Of a stretch of DNA of 7,405 nucleotides, positions 1 through 4,134 are shown one piece after another (the first letter of the stretch is position 1; each line of letters begins with the position of its first letter). The DNA is from CAYJAD01 sp964370015 (GTDB lineage Bacteria; Desulfobacterota; Desulfovibrionia; Desulfovibrionales; Desulfovibrionaceae): assembly GCA_964370015.1 (NCBI GenBank), contig CAYJHD010000095.1, forward strand, positions 1-7,405, read 5' to 3'. The position numbers were made by a program, and so were the translations under genes. Under the pieces are notes generated by a model. The model worked only from the letters and a program-made list of their open reading frames with translations. It had not been told where the DNA came from and ran no database searches.

Positions 1-27
1 TCGGTTCAAATCCGGCCCCCGCTACCA
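1..27 (+). tRNA. 3' end of a tRNA gene, probably initiator tRNA-fMet (truncated by window start)
   Basis: The window opens inside the T stem. The T loop TTCAAAT (5-11) is closed by G4-C12, G3-C13, C2-G14 and a T1-G15 wobble. The acceptor 3' strand CCCCGCT (17-23), discriminator A24 and encoded CCA (25-27) follow. The implied 5' acceptor strand is NGCGGGG, as in initiator tRNA (CGCGGGG). The T50-G64 wobble and the TTCAAAT loop also match the E. coli fMet sequence as I remember it, except that position 72 is T instead of A. The anticodon lies outside the window, so the identity is an inference. It could be an intact tRNA or a 3' fragment regenerated by integration of an island. Confidence 0.8.
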
Positions 28-35
28 ACAATTTC

Positions 36-70
36 AAGCACTTATGGCTAAAGCCCTAGGTGCTTTTTTT
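36..70 (+). terminator. Rho-independent terminator of the tRNA gene
   Basis: AAGCACTTA (36-44) pairs with TAGGTGCTT (57-65) over 9 bp including one G-T wobble. An inner GGC/GCC stem (46-48 with 53-55) sits within the loop. The 3' arm runs straight into a T tract ending at 70. It lies 8 bp after the tRNA CCA, which fits termination of the tRNA transcript. Confidence 0.88.
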
Positions 71-104
71 GTCCCCCGTTGATTTCATCCCCCACCTGTC
101 CCCC
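70..104. repeat. TGTCCCCC short repeats next to the tRNA end
   Basis: TGTCCCCC occurs at 70-77 and 97-104, with a degenerate copy, CATCCCCC, at 86-93. Closely spaced short repeats just beyond a tRNA 3' end resemble arm-type binding sites of tyrosine integrases. No integrase gene is present in the window, so this role is an inference. They may equally be a chance C-rich stretch. Confidence 0.4.
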
Positions 105-435
105 ATTTTTTCGTGACGCAGAGTGAAATCGGACCCCTTTTCTCGTAAAAAAATTCCAAATCTCACCTATTAATCAACTGATTAAGACTTTAGTAACTCA
201 TACTTTTAAATTTCTTAGCCTTAATTTGACAGGCTAAAGTGGTTCCCATTGTTGCACTTTTATCTTTCTTTTTTAGGCGCAACCAAACCTTAGCACACTG
301 TCCGAATTTTGGGGACCATTATAGGAGCTTTAGAGAACAAAGGGTGATTAGAGTGAAGTCTTTTGGTGTTTTTCCGTTTCATATAAAGAAAATAATTTTC
401 TTATCTTACCTACTTAATTTTTTTCTTCACTCATC
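105..435. other. Non-coding stretch between tRNA terminator and hsdM
   Basis: No convincing gene is seen here. An 82-codon plus-strand frame from a GTG at 239 runs into the hsdM 3' end and has no ribosome-binding site or recognisable domain. Visible structure: a 16-nt dyad TTAATCA-AC-TGATTAA (170-185), a 6-bp inverted repeat TTAGCC/GGCTAA (215-220 and 232-237) with an 11-nt loop, and an A/T palindrome (386-402). No clear terminator with a T tract follows hsdM on the minus strand. Confidence 0.6.
386..402 (-). terminator. Weak A/T-rich dyad after hsdM, possible transcript end
   Basis: AAGAAAAT-A-ATTTTCTT is a perfect 17-nt palindrome starting about 34 bp beyond the hsdM stop. It contains almost no G-C pairs and its minus-strand downstream side (TTATATG) is only partly T-rich, so it would be a poor intrinsic terminator. 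It is the best candidate found between hsdM and the tRNA terminator. Confidence 0.22.
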
Positions 436-1911
436 TTACTTCCCGACTTTGCGCACAATGTCGCTAAAGCTTTCTATTGCGCTTTGAAGATTATCCATAA
501 TATCTTGAGCCAACACTTCGGGATCGGGTAGATTATCTAAATCGGCAAGGGTTTTATCCTTCACCCAAAAGATATCAAGGCTTGTTTTGTCACGAGTGAT
601 GATGTCGTCATAATGAAATTTGCGCCATCTGCCCTCAGGGTTTTCTTCGCTATAGCTTTCTTCTCTTGCTTTGAGATTTCCTGATTTATAGCAAGAAATA
701 AAATCTTTTAAATCTTTGAGTTTTAGAGGATTTTTCTTTAATGTGAAGTGGATATTTGTTCTGAAATCATAAATCCAGACTTCTTTTGTTTGCGTTTCGG
801 GGCTTGTTGCTTTTTTTTCAAAAAAAAGAACATTCGCCTTTACCCCCGGTTTATAAAATATGCCTGTAGGCAGTCTTAAAATCGTATGTAAATTAGTAGT
901 TTGTAATAATTTTTTCCGCACAATTTCACCTGCGCCACCCTCAAAAAGGACGTTATCAGGTAAAACAACAGCCGCAGTTCCGCTCACTTTTAATAATGTA
1001 TTGATATGTTGAACAAAGTTAAGCTGTTTGTTTGAACTTGTTGCCCAAAAATCTTGGCGGTTATAGGTCAAATCTTCTGTTTCTTGTTCACCCTCTTCAT
1101 TTTCGATTGAATAAGATGACTTCTTCCCGAAAGGTGGGTTTGTGAGAACATAATCAAAGCGTTCATCGGGCGCAGAAAGTAAGGAATCGTTACGAGTTAT
1201 CGGCACTTCGCCTGTCATGCTTCCAATATTGTGCAAGAACAAGTTCATAAGGCAAAGGCGATAAGTATTTCTTACAAGCTCCCAACCTGCAAAGGCTTTT
1301 TCTTTGAGGAAAGTTTTTTGCTCACGGTCGAGGTCGTAATTATTTTCGATAAAATCTTTTGCCGACAAAAGAAAACCGCCCGAACCACAACAAGGGTCGA
1401 CTATAGTTTTATTTGGCTCTGGGCGCACACATTCAACAATAGCATTGATAAGGGAGCGAGGCGTAAAGTATTGCCCTGCGCCACTTTTTGTGTCTTCCGC
1501 AACACGAGAGAGCAAAGATTCATAGATTTCGCCTTTCACGTCTTCGGTCATGCTTGTCCAGTTTTCTTCGCCAATCATGGTGACAAGCTTTTTCAAAATA
1601 GCTGGTTTTGAGACTTTATTTTGAGCATCAGTATAGATTTCTTGAAGTGACCCCGGAATTTTTGCAAGTTCTTCAAGGGTTTGCTTGTAATGCTCGGCAA
1701 GTTCCGCACCGTTTTTTTGAGCGAGCTTCGCCCATGTGTATGCTTCGGGGATACCTAAATCACGCTTGTAAGGTGGTTTTGAGTATTCGTCCGCCATTTT
1801 TAGGAAGATAAGGTATGTGAGTTGCTCGAGGTAGTCGCCATTAGAGACACCATCGTCCATAAGAACGCCGGCCATTGACCATATTTTTTGTGATATATTT
1901 GCTTCGGACAT
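436..1911 (-). CDS. hsdM: Type I restriction-modification system DNA methyltransferase subunit HsdM
   Basis: This 491-residue protein is the N6-adenine methylase subunit of a type I system. It transfers a methyl group from S-adenosylmethionine to adenine at the site chosen by HsdS. The N-terminal HsdM helical region (about 1-125) opens with MSEANISQKIW. It is followed by GAGQYFTPR (144-152), the SAM-binding motif VDPCCGSGGF (171-180) and the catalytic NPPF motif (258-261). Length is normal and no lesion is seen. It is the last gene of the block, 70 bp after hsdS. The ATG at 1911 has no good Shine-Dalgarno: GAAGG lies 12 nt upstream and the spacer is A-rich. A strong hairpin stands further upstream, so expression may be set separately from hsdS. 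Codons 363-367 contain a T8-C-A8 tract that could slip. Confidence 0.97.
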   Translation of the reverse strand: MSEANISQKIWSMAGVLMDDGVSNGDYLEQLTYLIFLKMADEYSKPPYKRDLGIPEAYTWAKLAQKNGAELAEHYKQTLEELAKIPGSLQEIYTDAQNKVSKPAILKKLVTMIGEENWTSMTEDVKGEIYESLLSRVAEDTKSGAGQYFTPRSLINAIVECVRPEPNKTIVDPCCGSGGFLLSAKDFIENNYDLDREQKTFLKEKAFAGWELVRNTYRLCLMNLFLHNIGSMTGEVPITRNDSLLSAPDERFDYVLTNPPFGKKSSYSIENEEGEQETEDLTYNRQDFWATSSNKQLNFVQHINTLLKVSGTAAVVLPDNVLFEGGAGEIVRKKLLQTTNLHTILRLPTGIFYKPGVKANVLFFEKKATSPETQTKEVWIYDFRTNIHFTLKKNPLKLKDLKDFISCYKSGNLKAREESYSEENPEGRWRKFHYDDIITRDKTSLDIFWVKDKTLADLDNLPDPEVLAQDIMDNLQSAIESFSDIVRKVGK

Positions 1912-1933
1912 ATTTTCTTTTTGCCTTCGGCGA

Positions 1934-1956
1934 CCAAAGGGGATAATCCCCTTTGG
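1934..1956. promoter_or_regulatory. Strong hairpin in the hsdS-hsdM gap
   Basis: CCAAAGGGGAT (1934-1944) and ATCCCCTTTGG (1946-1956) form an 11-bp perfect inverted repeat around one base; in RNA this gives about a 10-bp stem with a 3-nt loop. Neither side is followed by a T tract, so it is not a standard intrinsic terminator. It starts 23 bp upstream of the hsdM ATG, with a small GCC/GGC mini-stem (1923-1931) between them. Possible roles are an mRNA-stability or processing element, control of hsdM translation, or a dispersed palindromic repeat. Confidence 0.6.
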
Positions 1957-1981
1957 AAACCCTATTAATTAAATGTATTAT

Positions 1982-3160
1982 CTACACTAATTCCCCATTA
2001 AATGCTTTTTTCAAAATACTTTGCCTTAGACTTTCAGTTTTTTTTAGGCTGTCAATTATTGTTTGTTCTATATTATCGCAAATTGAGAGTTTAGATTCGA
2101 TATGCTGTGCTATAACTTCTTGTTGTTCATAAGAAAGATATGGAACGTCCATATTTCCTATAATATCAGTATTCAAATTTGGCTGCGCCGCCCCCTGATT
2201 AATCGCTCTTAATTCAAGTGTTTTACTTTCCCAAAAATAATAATGGAATGGCAAATATTGATTTTCCATATTTAAAAAGGCCGCAATTCCATCATTAAAT
2301 GTGGTTTCAAAAGTACAAATTTTGGGAACTCCTAAAGTAGCTCCGCTATTTGATAATAATAATGTATTTGCACTTACAAGCCGTGTCTTTTTCAGGCCTG
2401 CTTCTTTGATTGTGTATGTATAAGTCGTTAAAAACAAACCACGGTTTCGAGTTAAGTCGGCCACTTTCAAAAAGGGTATATTGCCATTGTAAAACTTCGC
2501 ACTGCCCGCAGGACGAGGAGAACCACCTCTAACAACACTACAAATATCTTTTATTTTAATATATTTTTTACACCCATCAAACGCATTCTTTAAAACGCTT
2601 TGCCTATAGACTTTGAGCCTTGCTTTTGCTTGCTCAAGTTCTTCAATGCCTTTGTCGAGTTCAGAGAAAAGTTCTTCTATTTTTAGGACTATTTTTTCTT
2701 GTTCAGGAAGTGGAGGAAGAGGGACTTCGATAGTCCCGAATTTTTTTGAACTCACACCGCCGATAATACCATTCATAAGGCTTGTAAACTGCTCAAAAAA
2801 TTCTCTATATCTTGTATAATAATAAATATACTTGCTATTAAATAGTTTTTTATCATTCGCTATTGCATAAAGTTTATTCCCAAAACAAATTTCTTTTGTG
2901 TTATGTGCTGTTTTTTTTCCTGCACTTCCACCTTCAGAACATACAAGCACACAATTTTCAGGGGCAAGTTTAAACTTTGTATCACCAAAAGGTATTGTTA
3001 CTCCAGTATTATAGTTTATAGAGCCATCCGCGTTAACATCTTTTGTCCCAATATACGACCAACCATCAATATTTTTTGAATATTGCTCTGCTTTTGTTTT
3101 AGCGTTAATGCTATTACCATTATAGATTTTGGCAATGGAGTTTAAAGGAGTTTTTTTCAT
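1982..3160 (-). CDS. hsdS: Type I restriction-modification system specificity subunit HsdS
   Basis: A 392-residue subunit that recognises a bipartite DNA target and bridges HsdM and HsdR. It has the classic two-half layout: target-recognition domain 1 (about 1-145), conserved PLPPLPEQEKIV (147-158) leading into a coiled-coil spacer (about 156-190) ending RQSVLKNAFDG, target-recognition domain 2 (about 200-340), then YLSYEQQEVIAQHIE (341-355), a second spacer helix and the terminal RQSILKKAFNGELV. I chose the ATG at 3160 (MKKTPLN), 5 nt after the upstream stop, with a modest CGGAA site inside the end of the upstream gene. The longer frame begins with TTG at 3202 and would overlap the upstream gene by 37 bp. 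Two A8 tracts lie in the coding strand, at codons 81-83 and 372-374. Length is typical and both halves are intact. Confidence 0.95.
   Translation of the reverse strand: MKKTPLNSIAKIYNGNSINAKTKAEQYSKNIDGWSYIGTKDVNADGSINYNTGVTIPFGDTKFKLAPENCVLVCSEGGSAGKKTAHNTKEICFGNKLYAIANDKKLFNSKYIYYYTRYREFFEQFTSLMNGIIGGVSSKKFGTIEVPLPPLPEQEKIVLKIEELFSELDKGIEELEQAKARLKVYRQSVLKNAFDGCKKYIKIKDICSVVRGGSPRPAGSAKFYNGNIPFLKVADLTRNRGLFLTTYTYTIKEAGLKKTRLVSANTLLLSNSGATLGVPKICTFETTFNDGIAAFLNMENQYLPFHYYFWESKTLELRAINQGAAQPNLNTDIIGNMDVPYLSYEQQEVIAQHIESKLSICDNIEQTIIDSLKKTESLRQSILKKAFNGELV
1994..2034 (-). repeat. Distal copy of the conserved-region repeat in hsdS
   Basis: This segment encodes SLRQSILKKAFNG at the HsdS C-terminus. 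It is an imperfect direct repeat of 2573-2614, which encodes VYRQSVLKNAFDG. Shared blocks include GGCAAAG and AAAGTCTA, with differences mostly at third codon positions. Such repeated conserved regions reflect the pseudo-twofold symmetry of type I S subunits and can support recombination that swaps recognition halves. Confidence 0.6.
2573..2614 (-). repeat. Central copy of the conserved-region repeat in hsdS
   Basis: Encodes VYRQSVLKNAFDG at the end of the first spacer helix and matches the C-terminal copy at 1994-2034. Codon-level divergence suggests an old internal duplication instead of a recent one. Confidence 0.6.
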
Positions 3161-3165
3161 ATTAT

Positions 3166-3510
3166 TTATTCCGAAATGAAACGATTCTGACAAAGATTGC
3201 AAAAATGTCTTTTATTTGAAGATTTATCATCTAATACATATAAAGGTATCATTTTTCGGTTGTTTCCCCAACATATTGCACAGTACCTTATTTTTTCTTT
3301 ATCATTACTAAATGTAATAAAAGGTTTTTGATGTATTTCAACGCATTCTTCTAAGTCTTGAGCTTTCTTTAAATCGATATTTTCTTCTTTTAAAGCTCTA
3401 TTTTCATCTAATAACACGGATATTTCTTGCTGGTACTTAACTCTGATACCACTAGTAAACAAATTCTTAATAAAATTCCAAACTTTTTGTATAATGCTCA
3501 ACTCTTCCAT
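3166..3510 (-). CDS. Small coiled-coil and zinc-ribbon protein, function unknown
   Basis: A 114-residue protein that I cannot assign to a named family. Residues 1-20 (MEELSIIQKVWNFIKNLFTS) look like a short amphipathic or hydrophobic helix. Residues about 24-56 are heptad-like and charged (LLDENRALKEENIDLKK), predicting a coiled coil. The C-terminal third has CAIC (77-80) and CNLC (104-107) 23 residues apart, a classic four-cysteine zinc-ribbon spacing. A strong site, AGGGGA, lies 4 nt before the ATG and overlaps the fic stop; the gene ends 5 nt before hsdS. It is therefore co-transcribed with the restriction genes. A zinc-ribbon protein of this build could bind nucleic acid or a partner such as HsdS or Fic, but this is a guess. 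Function is unassigned; that it is a real gene is well supported by spacing, ribosome-binding site and the cysteine pattern. Confidence 0.85.
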   Translation of the reverse strand: MEELSIIQKVWNFIKNLFTSGIRVKYQQEISVLLDENRALKEENIDLKKAQDLEECVEIHQKPFITFSNDKEKIRYCAICWGNNRKMIPLYVLDDKSSNKRHFCNLCQNRFISE

Positions 3511-3512
3511 AA

Positions 3513-3520
3513 CTTCCCCT
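3513..3520 (-). promoter_or_regulatory. Ribosome-binding site of the zinc-ribbon gene
   Basis: AGGGGAAG on the minus strand ends 2 nt before the ATG at 3510, with AGGGGA spaced 4 nt from it. It begins with the last two bases of the fic TAG stop, so translation of the two genes is likely coupled. Confidence 0.75.
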
Positions 3521-4124
3521 ACACAAAATCTTCTGCTTTAAATGTACTATACCCCTCATAGGCATAGCTTGTGTCAATACCCTTGAGATAGATTTCGCGA
3601 TCGTCAATTTTATCTGTGAGAGCCGACCTGAGAAGCTCTTTTATTTCTAAAGACTTGGCTGGGCTTCGCTCCATTGCTTGAAGATAATCGTCCTTTGAAA
3701 TTTGGCTCCAGTCTATCACTTTTGACAGCTTTTTTTTCAGAATATCATCAAGCCAAATGCGACCGCTGCGCCCATTGCCCTCACGAAAAGGGTGCGCTAT
3801 ATTCATTTCAACATATTTGGCAACGATTTCAGCAAAAGTTGATTGTGGCATTTTCTCAATCTCTACCAAGGCACTTTCAAGATAGAGAGTAGGCGCAAAA
3901 CGAAAATTTCCTTTTGAAATGTTTAATGTGCGCAATTTTCCGGCAAAATCGTAAATTTCACCAAAAAGATACGCATGAATAAAGGAAAGAGTTTTGAACG
4001 TTCCCGCTTCTAAAGGGGCAAGTAAGCCTTTTTCGTAAAGCTCAACAGCTTTTTTCTTGCTTAGCTCTTCTTCTTTTTTGGCAAGCTCTATCTCATTTGT
4101 TATATTCAGTTTATTTTCAAGCAT
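3519..4124 (-). CDS. Fic-domain protein adenylyltransferase, class III (NmFic-like)
   Basis: A 201-residue Fic enzyme, expected to transfer AMP from ATP to a hydroxyl side chain of a target protein. The active-site loop HPFREGNGRSGR (111-122) matches the canonical HPFx(D/E)GNGRxxR, with catalytic H111 intact. The upstream FGEIYDFAGKLR (54-65) and NISKGNFRFA (68-77) are typical of the fold. Near the C-terminus, SYAYEG (186-191) fits the inhibitory motif (S/T)xxxE(G/N). Its C-terminal position defines class III Fic proteins, which are self-inhibited and need no separate antitoxin. The whole sequence strongly recalls Neisseria meningitidis NmFic, including the tyrosine after the motif serine that is auto-AMPylated there. 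DNA gyrase has been reported as a target of such enzymes; the target here is an inference. It sits 9 bp after hsdR, with AAGGGAAG overlapping the hsdR stop. Confidence 0.94.
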   Translation of the reverse strand: MLENKLNITNEIELAKKEEELSKKKAVELYEKGLLAPLEAGTFKTLSFIHAYLFGEIYDFAGKLRTLNISKGNFRFAPTLYLESALVEIEKMPQSTFAEIVAKYVEMNIAHPFREGNGRSGRIWLDDILKKKLSKVIDWSQISKDDYLQAMERSPAKSLEIKELLRSALTDKIDDREIYLKGIDTSYAYEGYSTFKAEDFV

Positions 4125-4126
4125 AT

Positions 4127-4134
4127 CTTCCCTT
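4127..4134 (-). promoter_or_regulatory. Ribosome-binding site of fic overlapping the hsdR stop
   Basis: On the minus strand the hsdR stop TAA runs directly into AAGGGAAG, with AGGGA 4 nt before the ATG at 4124. The site supports this start and implies coupling of fic translation to hsdR. Confidence 0.75.

Noticed and set aside
170..237. Dyads TTAATCA/TGATTAA and TTAGCC/GGCTAA as regulatory sites
   Set aside because: Short, AT-rich or long-looped, with no T tract and no gene start nearby; noted only in the intergenic entry.
239..487. 82-codon plus-strand frame from a GTG
   Set aside because: It overlaps the 3' end of hsdM, has no ribosome-binding site, is low-complexity and F/L/S-rich, and shows no domain.
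3161..3202. Longer N-terminus for HsdS starting at 3202
   Set aside because: The start would be TTG, without a ribosome-binding site and overlapping the zinc-ribbon gene by 37 bp; the ATG at 3160 gives a normal HsdS beginning MKK.
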